A DNA stretch of 64,000 nucleotides from the NCBI GenBank assembly GCA_016191345.1, contig JACPOU010000051.1:17485-81484 (forward strand), read 5' to 3'. The position numbers were made by a program, and so were the translations under genes. This DNA comes from Chloroflexota bacterium. Lineage in GTDB: Bacteria > Chloroflexota > Limnocylindria > Limnocylindrales > CSP1-4. Shown piece by piece: positions 52,053 through 59,868 of the stretch (the first letter of the stretch is position 1; each line of letters starts with the position of its first letter). The notes under the pieces are model-generated. The model saw nothing but the letters and a program-made list of their open reading frames with translations. It did not search any database and had not been told where the DNA came from.

Positions 52053-53660
52053 TTACACGACCCGGGCGGCTGACGCCCTGCCCAGGCGGCGGAGCGTCGC
52101 GAGGAGGGCGTCGACGTCCTCGCGGGTGGCCTGGGTGTTGAGGATCCCGGCCCGGAGCCACGTGGCGCCGGCGAGCCGCGTGGTCGAGACCCAGCCCTCC
52201 CCGGAGACCTCGAGCGCGTGCTGGACGCGGTCCTGGTGCGCGTCGAGGGCGTCACCGGCGAGGCCCGGAGCGAGGTGCCGGAAGCAGACCACGGAGAGCG
52301 GCGGCACGCCCGGCAGCGCCTCGAACCCGGGATCGGCCGCGACCTCCGCCGCGAGATACGCGGCGAGGTCGTTGTTCGCCTCGACGAGCCGCCCGAAGCC
52401 CTCGGTGCCAACGTGCTTCCAGGACATCCACAACTTGAGCGCCCGCCAGCGGCGGGTCCCCTCGAAGCCCAGCTTCCAGAAGTTCAGCTGCGCACCGTCG
52501 TCGTGGCCGTGGTCGTCTCCCTCGTCCGATGGGAGCGAGCCGTGGCCGGCCCGGTAGTACTCCGGCCGGCGCTGCCCGAAGACGGCCTCGAGGTCGGCCC
52601 CGCGGCGGACCATGAGGCCGCCGATGTCGTAGGCCTGGAAGAACCACTTGTGGGGATCGACGGTCACCGAATCCGCCCGGTCCAGGTCGGCGACGCGACC
52701 GGCGTCGCGGACGCTGAGGCGTGCGGCGGCACCGTACGCGGCATCGACGTGGAGCCACAGTCCCTCGCGGGCGGCCACGTCGGCCAGCTCGCCGATCGCA
52801 TCCACGGACCCGGTGTTCGTGGCGCCGGCCACGGCCGAGATCGCGATCGGATTCAATCCGGCCGCCCGGTCCTCCTTGATCGCCCGGGCCACGTCCTCGC
52901 CCCGCAGCCGGAAGTCGTCGTCGGCCCGGACCAGCACCAGCGCCTCGGGCGGGAAGCCCAGCTCGTCGAGGGCGCGGCCGATGGAGAAGTGGGTCTGGCT
53001 GGACGTGTAGACGCGGAGGCCCTCGAGGGCGCGGCCACGGGGCGGGCCGCCGAGGCCGAGGATCCGCGGTGCGTGCAGGTCGCGGGCCAGCGTCATGCCG
53101 ATGAAGTTGGCCATCACGCCGCCGGAGGTCAGGAGCCCGAAGCTGCCCGGCCCGTAGCCCACGACGTCGCAGAGCCAGCGGACGACCTCCTCCTCGACAA
53201 AGGCCGCGACGGGCCCGGCGTGCCAGATGTCGACGCCCTGCTGGGTGACCTGGGCCAGGATCTCGCCGAGCACGGACGACACGAGTGGCGGCGGCGTGAA
53301 GTAGCCGAACGAGCGCCCGTGATAGGCGCTGACCGTGTGCGGCGCGATCCGGGTCCGGAACTCCTCGAGGATGGTGGCGAGGGGCGCGGGACCGGCCGGG
53401 GCAGGGGAGGGTCCGCCGCGCTCCCCGAAGTAGGCCGCGCGGAGGTCGCCGTAGTCGACGGGTTCGCCCATCCCCCGCCCGAAGGCGTGACCGTACAGGT
53501 AGTCGAGCGCGGCCTCCCATGTCGCGGCACCGGCGGCCCGGAGCGCGTCGCGGGACGCGGCCTCGTCGCGGATCCCGAGGAGCTCCGGCTCCGGGTGCCA
53601 GTCGAAGGCGTCCAGGAACCCGGCCGGGATCGGGGGTTCGGGGTCGGGGCGGTCGGGCAT
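52053..53660 (-). CDS. PLP-dependent decarboxylase (aromatic-L-amino-acid/glutamate decarboxylase family)
   Basis: A group II PLP decarboxylase of 535 residues. The PLP lysine is in VTVDPHKWFFQAYDIGGLMV. The cofactor-stacking histidine region is SSQTHFSIGRALDELG, and WLHVDAAYGAAARLS carries the pyridine-nitrogen Asp. GVMANFIGMTLARDL is conserved as well. The ATG 53660 start is fixed by MPDRPDPEPP; in-frame codons farther upstream are not conserved. The substrate could be an aromatic amino acid. With the convergent amine oxidase, an amine formation/oxidation pair is conceivable. Confidence 0.88.
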   Translation of the reverse strand: MPDRPDPEPPIPAGFLDAFDWHPEPELLGIRDEAASRDALRAAGAATWEAALDYLYGHAFGRGMGEPVDYGDLRAAYFGERGGPSPAPAGPAPLATILEEFRTRIAPHTVSAYHGRSFGYFTPPPLVSSVLGEILAQVTQQGVDIWHAGPVAAFVEEEVVRWLCDVVGYGPGSFGLLTSGGVMANFIGMTLARDLHAPRILGLGGPPRGRALEGLRVYTSSQTHFSIGRALDELGFPPEALVLVRADDDFRLRGEDVARAIKEDRAAGLNPIAISAVAGATNTGSVDAIGELADVAAREGLWLHVDAAYGAAARLSVRDAGRVADLDRADSVTVDPHKWFFQAYDIGGLMVRRGADLEAVFGQRRPEYYRAGHGSLPSDEGDDHGHDDGAQLNFWKLGFEGTRRWRALKLWMSWKHVGTEGFGRLVEANNDLAAYLAAEVAADPGFEALPGVPPLSVVCFRHLAPGLAGDALDAHQDRVQHALEVSGEGWVSTTRLAGATWLRAGILNTQATREDVDALLATLRRLGRASAARVV

Positions 53661-53775
53661 CTGCCGGATCGTACGGGACGGGACGGGGGACGCGTCGTGC
53701 GTTGCGGCCGGCGCGGGGTCGGGTGCGATCGGCATACTCGCAGGCGACCGGGCCGGTGCCCGGCGAGGAGGTGGC

Positions 53776-55089
53776 GTGTCGGATTCGCGGACCATCGTCT
53801 TCTTTCCCGAGGGCGCCTTCGGGCCGACGAACAACTGCGTCGGGATCGGCCAGGTCCTCCGGGCGCGCGGGCATCGGGTCGTCTTCATCGTCGAGGAGTC
53901 CTTCGCCGGCCGCCTCGAGGGCGAGGGGTTCGAGGAGCGGCGAATGCGCCTCGGGCCGCCGCCCGCGACGGAGGAGGTGGCCGGCCAGTTCTGGATCGAC
54001 TTCATCCGCGACACCGCGCCGATCTTCCGGAAGCCGACGATCGACCAGCTCGGCGAGTTCATCGCGCCGACCTGGCAGGCCCTCATCGACGGGGCGAAGT
54101 ACGTCGACGCCCGGCTGCGCGAGATCCTCGACGAGCTCCAGCCAGATGTCGTCGTCGAGGACAACGTCGTGGGCTTCCCGGCCCTCCCGGCGTCGGGCGT
54201 GCCGTGGGTCCGGATCGTGTCCTGCAACCCGGCCGAAGTCAAGGACGCGGCAGTGCCGCCGTTCTCCTCGGGCTACTCGAGCGCCGACCGCGGGGGGTGG
54301 CCGGCCTTCATCGACGAGATCGAGCGGACGCATCGGGAGCTCTGGTCCGACTTCGATGCCTTCATGCGGGACCACGGCGCGCCGGGGCTCACCTGGACGC
54401 CGACAGGCCCGGACTTCATCCACGCGTCGCCGTGGCTCAACCTGACGATGTACCCGGCCGAGGCTGACTACGCCCGGGACGTCCAGCTGGGGCCGACGTG
54501 GCATCGACTCGACTCTTCGGTCCGCGCGGCGACCGAGGCGTGGGAGCTGCCCGAGTCGCTGCGGGACGGTGCGGGCGGGCTCATCTACCTGTCGCTCGGG
54601 AGCCTGGGCTCGGCCGACGTCGGGCTGCTCCAGCGCCTCATCGATGTCATGGGCACGACGTGCCACCGGGTCATCGTCTCGAAGGGCCCCCTCGCCGACG
54701 AGATCCGCCTCCACGACAACATGACCGGTGCGGCGTTCCTCCCGCAGCCGGCGATCCTGCCGACCGTCGACCTCGTCATCACCCACGGCGGCAACAACAC
54801 CGTGACCGAGGCCTTCCACCACGGCAAGCCGATGGTCGTCCTGCCGCTGTTCTGGGACCAGGTCGACAACGCCCAGCGGGTGGAGGAGCTCGGCCTGGGG
54901 CGGCGGCTCCCCGCCTACGCCTTCGAGGACCGGGACCTGACGGGCGCCGTGGACCGGCTCCTCGCCGATGCCGAGCTCGGGGATCGCCTTGCGGCGATGG
55001 CCGCGCGGATCCAGGCGACACAGGGGACGGTCCGGGCAGCCGATCGGATCGAACAGGTGGCCCGGACCGGCCAGCCGGTCACGGGCTGA
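53776..55089 (+). CDS. MGT-type UDP-glycosyltransferase (GT1 family)
   Basis: A 437-residue GT-B fold glycosyltransferase similar to macrolide and UDP-glucuronosyl transferases. The N-terminal acceptor domain starts TIVFFPEGAFGPTNNCVGIG. The C-terminal nucleotide-sugar domain has IYLSLGSLGSADVGLLQRLI and the family signature FLPQPAILPTVDLVITHGGN, where the His-Gly-Gly contacts the donor. MVVLPLFWDQVDNAQRVEEL supplies the Asp-Gln pair. GTG 53776 has GAGGAGG upstream. The acceptor is unknown; a glycolipid or hydrophobic small molecule is plausible. Confidence 0.9.
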   Translation: MSDSRTIVFFPEGAFGPTNNCVGIGQVLRARGHRVVFIVEESFAGRLEGEGFEERRMRLGPPPATEEVAGQFWIDFIRDTAPIFRKPTIDQLGEFIAPTWQALIDGAKYVDARLREILDELQPDVVVEDNVVGFPALPASGVPWVRIVSCNPAEVKDAAVPPFSSGYSSADRGGWPAFIDEIERTHRELWSDFDAFMRDHGAPGLTWTPTGPDFIHASPWLNLTMYPAEADYARDVQLGPTWHRLDSSVRAATEAWELPESLRDGAGGLIYLSLGSLGSADVGLLQRLIDVMGTTCHRVIVSKGPLADEIRLHDNMTGAAFLPQPAILPTVDLVITHGGNNTVTEAFHHGKPMVVLPLFWDQVDNAQRVEELGLGRRLPAYAFEDRDLTGAVDRLLADAELGDRLAAMAARIQATQGTVRAADRIEQVARTGQPVTG

Positions 55090-55173
55090 CGAGCGACGCG
55101 GCGCGCGTTCGGGCGCGCGAGCGCGCGCGCGCCCCTCGACGAGGCCCCGGACGCGGGTCGCGCCGCGCTCCGC

Positions 55174-55179
55174 TAGAGT
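55174..55179 (+). promoter_or_regulatory. -10-like TAGAGT, 6 bases before GTG 55186
   Basis: No Shine-Dalgarno sequence precedes the GTG, and the spacing equals that of the other leaderless candidates. An alternating CG tract lies just upstream (55097-55133). Confidence 0.45.
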
Positions 55180-55185
55180 CCGGGC

Positions 55186-55620
55186 GTGACCCGACCCGAG
55201 CCGTCGACCCTGCGCGACGTGGAGTACAAGGGCGCCCCGCTGGATTCCGGGAAGGGCCCCGGACTCGGCTGCTTCTGGTCCCAGGTCATCGTGCTCGTGG
55301 TCCTGCTCGCCCTCACGCCCCTGAGCGTCGCCTGGAACTGGCCGTTCTGGCTGAGTGCCACGCTCCTGCTGGCCGTCCTCGTGCTGCTCCTCGTCGCCGG
55401 CCAGACGGTGATCTTCCTGCTCCGCCTCGTGGCCGCGGACCGGCGTGCCGGCCGCCGACGCCCGCTCGCCTCGCGGACCCCGACCGTGGGCCAGCTCGAG
55501 GACGCCGCCATGACCGGGGATCCGGGAGCCGGGGATCCGGAAGCCGCGGATCCGGAGGCGGTCGAGGAACTCCCGGCCGACGGATCGCCCGGGGCCCGCG
55601 GCGACGGCATGCGAGAATAG
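55186..55620 (+). CDS. Hypothetical membrane protein with two TM helices, 144 aa
   Basis: Not recognised. A polar N-terminus (SGKGPGLGCFWSQ) leads into two hydrophobic helices at about residues 31-50 and 56-82. A basic patch (RRAGRRRPL) follows, then an acidic Asp/Glu/Pro/Gly-rich cytoplasmic tail. The tail contains a short repeat (GDPGAGDPEAADPEA) from a 9-bp DNA repeat. The GTG start is leaderless in pattern. It lies upstream of the small ferredoxin-fold-like gene on the same strand. Confidence 0.68.
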   Translation: MTRPEPSTLRDVEYKGAPLDSGKGPGLGCFWSQVIVLVVLLALTPLSVAWNWPFWLSATLLLAVLVLLLVAGQTVIFLLRLVAADRRAGRRRPLASRTPTVGQLEDAAMTGDPGAGDPEAADPEAVEELPADGSPGARGDGMRE

Positions 55621-55671
55621 CCGCCGCGTCGACGCGTCCCGCTCGACACCGACCAGGAGGCCTCCCGCCCC

Positions 55672-55998
55672 GTGCCCGTCCTCGCGACCTACTTCTCGGT
55701 CCGCCGTGGCCGCGACCCGTTCTTCAAGTTCTTCATGAAGACGCTCTTTGCGCGCCAGGTCCGGCAGTACGAGGAGAAGTACGGGATCAAGTTCGTGGGC
55801 TGGTACAACATCGCCCATGGCTGGGACTTCGACAACGTGATCTACCTCGAGCTGCCCGACTATGCCACCCTCGACAGGCTGGAGCGGGACGAGGAGGCGA
55901 GCGCGCTCGCCCACCGGGCAGCGGAATGGATCTTCGAGCGCCATCATTCGATGTTCCTCCGGGAGCGCATGGGCCCGGATCTCGAGTACCACGGGTAG
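55672..55998 (+). CDS. Hypothetical 108-aa protein, possible dimeric alpha/beta barrel fold
   Basis: Family not recognised. It has a mixed alpha/beta pattern (VLATYFSVRRGR, KFVGWYNIAHGWDFDNVIYL, then LPDYATLDRLERDEEASAL) like dimeric ferredoxin-fold barrels of the ABM/EthD type. It is rich in aromatic residues and histidines, ending in WIFERHHSMFLRERM. The GTG start has AGGAGG 14 bases upstream, rather far. It is followed after 8 bases by the duplicated-domain protein, so co-transcription is likely. Confidence 0.68.
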   Translation: MPVLATYFSVRRGRDPFFKFFMKTLFARQVRQYEEKYGIKFVGWYNIAHGWDFDNVIYLELPDYATLDRLERDEEASALAHRAAEWIFERHHSMFLRERMGPDLEYHG

Positions 55999-56006
55999 GA
56001 GGACGC

Positions 56007-56894
56007 ATGGACAACCAGCGCAACGACCTGCTCGCCGAGATGGCCCGCGACGCCGCCCTGGAGCGCTCCGAGTTCCTCGCCCGCGCCGGCGAGCAGCTGG
56101 AGCGGTTCCTGGCCGAGCAGGCCGGCCACATCCGCGACCTCGGCGGGCTGACGCTCATCGACGACGATCCGGACTACCTCGCGATCGCGCCCGACGGCAC
56201 GTTCCGCAGTCGCAGCCGCGCCTTCGACGAGACGACGGGCGAGTGGCAGTCGGAGACCGAGATCATCGAGACGGGCGGCGAGCTCGTGGAGCTGTACAAC
56301 CCCGGCGACGTCTTCCAGGCCTTCGCCGACGCCGCGCGTGAGGGCGTCTGGAGCGCCGCCGACGACGAGGGCAACGCCGGCCTCGGGGTCCCCGGCGACG
56401 GCTTCGGTCAGCCGGCCGTTGGCCCCGACCCGTATGCCGGCGCGGCGGACCAGTGGGCCGCCGGCCAGCCCGAGGTCCGGCGGACGGATTCGCCCGAGGA
56501 CGCGGCCGCCGCCCTGTACGACCTGGCGCTCGACTTCCAGGAGCGGAGCCAGCGGTCCGAGGCCGGCCTCCTCGAGCAGTTCGAGGCCGCGGCATCGGCG
56601 CTCATGGGCAAGGTCGGCAGCATCGTCATCGTCGACGACCTCGACGAGCACCTCGAGTTTTCGCTCGGCGGGTTCCGGGGCAAGGTCATCCCCGAGGGCG
56701 AGGTGGACTGGCAGGTCCTCCGGAACCCCGACGACGTCGTCCGCTTCTACGACCCGACCGACGTGTTCGGGGACCTCGCGGACGCGGTCGCGGACGCCTG
56801 GCCCGCGGCGACCGGCGACGCGGAAGCCGACGGTGAGGACGACGCGGACGACGACGGCCCGGCGGCCGGCGACGAGGGCGACGGCCGAGCGTGA
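56007..56894 (+). CDS. Hypothetical protein with internal duplication, 295 aa
   Basis: Not recognised. Two halves align to each other. Residues about 1-115 contain LERFLAEQAGHIRDLGGLTL, IDDDPDYLAIAPDG and LVELYNPGDVFQAFADA. Residues about 165-275 contain LLEQFEAAASALMGKVGSIV, IVDDLDEHLEFSLGG and VVRFYDPTDVFGDLADA. Each half is a helix, then a beta-rich part, then a (Y)xPxDVFxxxADA helix. The protein is very acidic, with an Asp/Glu tail and no membrane segment. ATG 56007 has GGAGG just upstream. It may be a structural or binding protein; no enzyme motif is visible. Confidence 0.72.
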   Translation: MDNQRNDLLAEMARDAALERSEFLARAGEQLERFLAEQAGHIRDLGGLTLIDDDPDYLAIAPDGTFRSRSRAFDETTGEWQSETEIIETGGELVELYNPGDVFQAFADAAREGVWSAADDEGNAGLGVPGDGFGQPAVGPDPYAGAADQWAAGQPEVRRTDSPEDAAAALYDLALDFQERSQRSEAGLLEQFEAAASALMGKVGSIVIVDDLDEHLEFSLGGFRGKVIPEGEVDWQVLRNPDDVVRFYDPTDVFGDLADAVADAWPAATGDAEADGEDDADDDGPAAGDEGDGRA

Positions 56895-56929
56895 CGGCGG
56901 CGTGACCGGGCCGTCGATCGGCGCCTGAC

Positions 56930-57796
56930 ATGCGACAGGTCGGCGCCGAGCTCCTCGAGAGCCGGGAGATCCTGCCCGGCCAGTGGCTCCAGCGGTACCA
57001 CGCGCCGGCACTGGCGTCGGGCTCCCGGGCGGGGCAGTTCGTCCACGTCCGGACCGGCGACCTGTCCGGGATGGTCCTGCGGCGCCCGTTCTCGATCAAT
57101 ACCGCCGACATGACGTCGGGCACGATCACGATCCACTTCCGGACCGTGGGGCGGGGGACCGAGTGGTTCACCCACCTGCGGGCGGGTGACTCGATCGACA
57201 TGCTCGGCCCGCTGGGACGGCCGTTCGAGGTGGACCCCCGGAGCCGGCACCTTCTCCTCATCGCCGGCGGGCTCGGGATGGCCGGGGTCCGGGCGCTCGC
57301 CGACGAGGCGATCCGCGACGGCCGCCAGGTGACGCTGCTGTTCGGGGCGCAGCGAGCCCGTGACGTCTACCCGACCTCGCTGCTCCCGGACGAGATCGAG
57401 TACGTCGTCGCCACGGACGACGGCTCGATGGGTCACCACGGGTACGTGACGGACCTCGTTCCGCGGTACGAGGCCTGGGCCGACCAGGCCTTCGCCTGCG
57501 GACCGGAGCCCATGCTCCGGGGCCTCGCCCGGCTGGCGGCGGGTCGCCGTGAGCGCCTCGGCGTGGCGAAGCTGGGACGGAAGCGCGGCGCCGGCAGGGG
57601 CGATCCCGCGGGTTCGCCGGCCGCGCGCCGGAAGGCCTTTCTCCAGGTCTCGATGGAGCAGCGCATGGGCTGCGCCGTGGGCGCCTGCCTCGGCTGCGTC
57701 GTCATGGCCACGTCCGGCACCCCGCAGCGGGTCTGCCGCGAGGGCCCCGTGTTCGCCGCGGAGGAGATCGACTGGGAAGGCGGCTGGGGCCGATGA
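56930..57796 (+). CDS. pyrK: Dihydroorotate dehydrogenase electron-transfer subunit
   Basis: The FAD and 2Fe-2S subunit that passes electrons from class 1B dihydroorotate dehydrogenase to NAD, 288 residues. The FAD motif is MVLRRPFSINTA, and LLLIAGGLGMAGVRALADEA is the NAD-binding region. The iron-sulfur cysteines are in RMGCAVGACLGCVV and, 15 residues later, RVCREGP. About 30 extra residues rich in Arg, Gly and Ala sit just before the cluster domain. There is no Shine-Dalgarno sequence. The stop overlaps pyrD by ATGA. Confidence 0.94.
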   Translation: MRQVGAELLESREILPGQWLQRYHAPALASGSRAGQFVHVRTGDLSGMVLRRPFSINTADMTSGTITIHFRTVGRGTEWFTHLRAGDSIDMLGPLGRPFEVDPRSRHLLLIAGGLGMAGVRALADEAIRDGRQVTLLFGAQRARDVYPTSLLPDEIEYVVATDDGSMGHHGYVTDLVPRYEAWADQAFACGPEPMLRGLARLAAGRRERLGVAKLGRKRGAGRGDPAGSPAARRKAFLQVSMEQRMGCAVGACLGCVVMATSGTPQRVCREGPVFAAEEIDWEGGWGR

Positions 57797-58962
57797 AGGC
57801 GAAGCGCCGCGCCATCACGAGCCAGCCCTCGGGCCCGACGCCCAGGCGGACGCCAACCGTCCGTCGCGTCCGCTCGGCCATCGTGCCGGCGGGGCCGCGC
57901 AGCGCCGGCAGCCGCGTCGACGCCGCCGCCGGCATGCGAGCGGCCCAGGCACGGTCCGGGGCCGCGGAAGCGGAGCCGAACGGCGGCGCGGGTCCGCGGC
58001 GGACGATCGACCTCACGGTGGACCTGGGCCGCGGCCTCGTGCTCCGCAACCCGATCCTCGTCGCCTCGGGCACCTTCGGCTACGGGACGGAGTACAGCGA
58101 GGTCGTCGACGTCGACCGCCTCGGCGCGATCTGCTGCAAGGGCACCACGCTCAAGCCGCGAATCGGCAACCCGACGCCCCGTGTCACCGAGACGCCCGGC
58201 GGCATGCTGAACTCGATCGGGCTCCAGAATCCCGGCGTCGATGCCGTCGTCGAGAAGTACGCGGCGACGTGGGCCGGCTGGCGGGTGCCGGTCATCGTGA
58301 ACGTCGCAGGGGAGTCCGTGGCCGACTACGTCGAGGTCGTGCGGCGCCTGGACGGCGTGCCGGGGATCGCCGGCATCGAGCTCAATATCTCCTGCCCCAA
58401 CGTCGGGCGCGGCGGCCTCCAGTTCGCGATCGACGCCGACGCGGCGGCCGGTGTCACGGCCGCGGTTCGCCGGGCCACGGACCTGCCGCTCCTCGTCAAG
58501 CTCTCGCCCAATGTCGCGGACGTGCGCCCGATCGCCCGGGCCATCGCCGATGCCGGCGCGGACGCGCTGACGGCGGTGAACACGCTCTCGGGGATTGCCG
58601 TTGGCACGTCGCGCGACCGGCCGCTCCTCGGGAACATCTACGGCGGGCTGTCCGGGCCGGCCATCAAGCCGGTGGCCCTCCGGGTGGTGTACGAGGTCTG
58701 CCAGGTCGTCGACATCCCGGTCGTCGCCATCGGCGGTGTCGCCGAGCTCGCGGACGTCCTCGATTTCCTTGCCGTGGGCGCGGTCGCGGTCCAGGTCGGG
58801 ACGGCGATCTTCGCGGATCCGGGGCTGCCGGTCCGCCTCGTGGACGAGCTGGCCGATGCCGCGCGAGCTGCCGGCCACGACTCGTACCGGCCGTTCATCG
58901 GGACGGCCCTCCCGAGACGAGCGGGCGCCCCGTCCGCGAAGGGGGTCGAGTACCGGCCCTGA
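57793..58962 (+). CDS. pyrD: Dihydroorotate dehydrogenase, class 1B
   Basis: Oxidises dihydroorotate to orotate with FMN, 389 residues. The class 1 catalytic cysteine is in IELNISCPNVGRGGLQFA. NPILVASGTFGYGTEYSEVV, TETPGGMLNSIGLQNPG and PVVAIGGVAELADVLDFLAV are family segments. The pyrK gene directly upstream marks it as type 1B. The first 75 residues are a basic Arg/Ala/Pro/Gly-rich extension absent from typical enzymes; a later start is possible, but the ATGA overlap with pyrK favours ATG 57793. Confidence 0.95.
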   Translation: MKAKRRAITSQPSGPTPRRTPTVRRVRSAIVPAGPRSAGSRVDAAAGMRAAQARSGAAEAEPNGGAGPRRTIDLTVDLGRGLVLRNPILVASGTFGYGTEYSEVVDVDRLGAICCKGTTLKPRIGNPTPRVTETPGGMLNSIGLQNPGVDAVVEKYAATWAGWRVPVIVNVAGESVADYVEVVRRLDGVPGIAGIELNISCPNVGRGGLQFAIDADAAAGVTAAVRRATDLPLLVKLSPNVADVRPIARAIADAGADALTAVNTLSGIAVGTSRDRPLLGNIYGGLSGPAIKPVALRVVYEVCQVVDIPVVAIGGVAELADVLDFLAVGAVAVQVGTAIFADPGLPVRLVDELADAARAAGHDSYRPFIGTALPRRAGAPSAKGVEYRP

Positions 58963-59005
58963 TGGACGGGAGCGCCGGGCTCCGCAGCCATGGGCTGATG
59001 GCCGA

Positions 59006-59011
59006 TACACT
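59006..59011 (+). promoter_or_regulatory. -10-like TACACT before pyrE
   Basis: TACACT ends 8 bases before the pyrE ATG, and no Shine-Dalgarno sequence is present. pyrE may be separately transcribed, leaderless or nearly so. Confidence 0.35.
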
Positions 59012-59019
59012 CGGCCTCG

Positions 59020-59697
59020 ATGACGTCGATCAAGCCGGCCACCGACCTCGCCGCCTGCGCCGAGATCGCGCGGCGAACGGAGGCCCTCTTCCGGAGCTCC
59101 GGGGCGCTGCGGGAGGGCCACTTCCTCCTCAAGAGCGGCCGTCATTCCGATGCCTACCTCGAAAAGTTCGCGGTCCTCTCGGATCCGGCCGCGACGAGCG
59201 AGCTGTGCGGCTTCTGGACGGCCCGCCATCGTGATGCGGCGGGTGCCGCGACGGTCGACCTCGTCGCCGGCCCGACCACGGGCGGGGTGATCCTCGCCTT
59301 CGAGACGGGCCGCCAGCTGGGCACGCCGGCGATCTTCGCCGAGGAGGTCAAGGCCGCGGACGGGAAGATTCGTCGCGAGTTCCGGCGCGGTTTCCGGATC
59401 GAGCCCGGCGCCCGGGTCCTGCTGGTGGACGACATCCTCACGACCGGCGGCTCCCTCCTCGCGATGCTGCCCGCGGTGGAAGAAATGGGTGGCGAGGTCG
59501 TCGAGTGCGCGGTCATCGTGGATCGCTCCGGCGGCCTCTCGGTGCTGACGTCGCCGGCGACCGGGCGCCGCTACCCGCTCCGCTCGCTCTGGTCCCTGGA
59601 CCTGCCGACGTTCGAGGCGGGCGCGGCCTCCTGCCCGCAGTGCGCCGCGGATGCGCCGCTGTACGCCCCCGGCAGCACGGGCACGACGACCGTGTGA
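59020..59697 (+). CDS. pyrE: Orotate phosphoribosyltransferase
   Basis: Joins orotate to phosphoribosyl pyrophosphate to give OMP, 225 residues. The PRPP loop is RVLLVDDILTTGGSLLAML. GHFLLKSGRHSDAYLEKFAV and VDLVAGPTTGGVILAFETGR are conserved. An unusual C-terminal tail has a CPQC pair (SCPQCAADAPLY), seen in the longer bacterial/archaeal-type OPRTs. It starts 57 bases after pyrD. pyrF and carAB are not in the window. Confidence 0.95.
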   Translation: MTSIKPATDLAACAEIARRTEALFRSSGALREGHFLLKSGRHSDAYLEKFAVLSDPAATSELCGFWTARHRDAAGAATVDLVAGPTTGGVILAFETGRQLGTPAIFAEEVKAADGKIRREFRRGFRIEPGARVLLVDDILTTGGSLLAMLPAVEEMGGEVVECAVIVDRSGGLSVLTSPATGRRYPLRSLWSLDLPTFEAGAASCPQCAADAPLYAPGSTGTTTV

Positions 59698-59817
59698 CGC
59701 GGCCGCGCCGTTCGGTCTCCTCGGCGGCGGCGAGGGTTCCGACGGAGCACGCGCGGCTGCCCGCATGGCCGGGATGGTCCTCCGCGGGGCCCTTCCGGAC
59801 GCTCGCCGCAGCGGCGG

Positions 59818-59823
59818 TAGAAT
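59818..59823 (+). promoter_or_regulatory. -10-like TAGAAT upstream of ctaA-ctaB
   Basis: A good -10 hexamer in the 171-bp gap after pyrE. It would give a leader of about 40 bases that includes the CAGGAG ribosome-binding site before GTG 59869. Confidence 0.45.
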
Positions 59824-59868
59824 GCCCGGGTCATTCCGCGACCCGAACCCGTCCCTTCCAGGAGCCCC

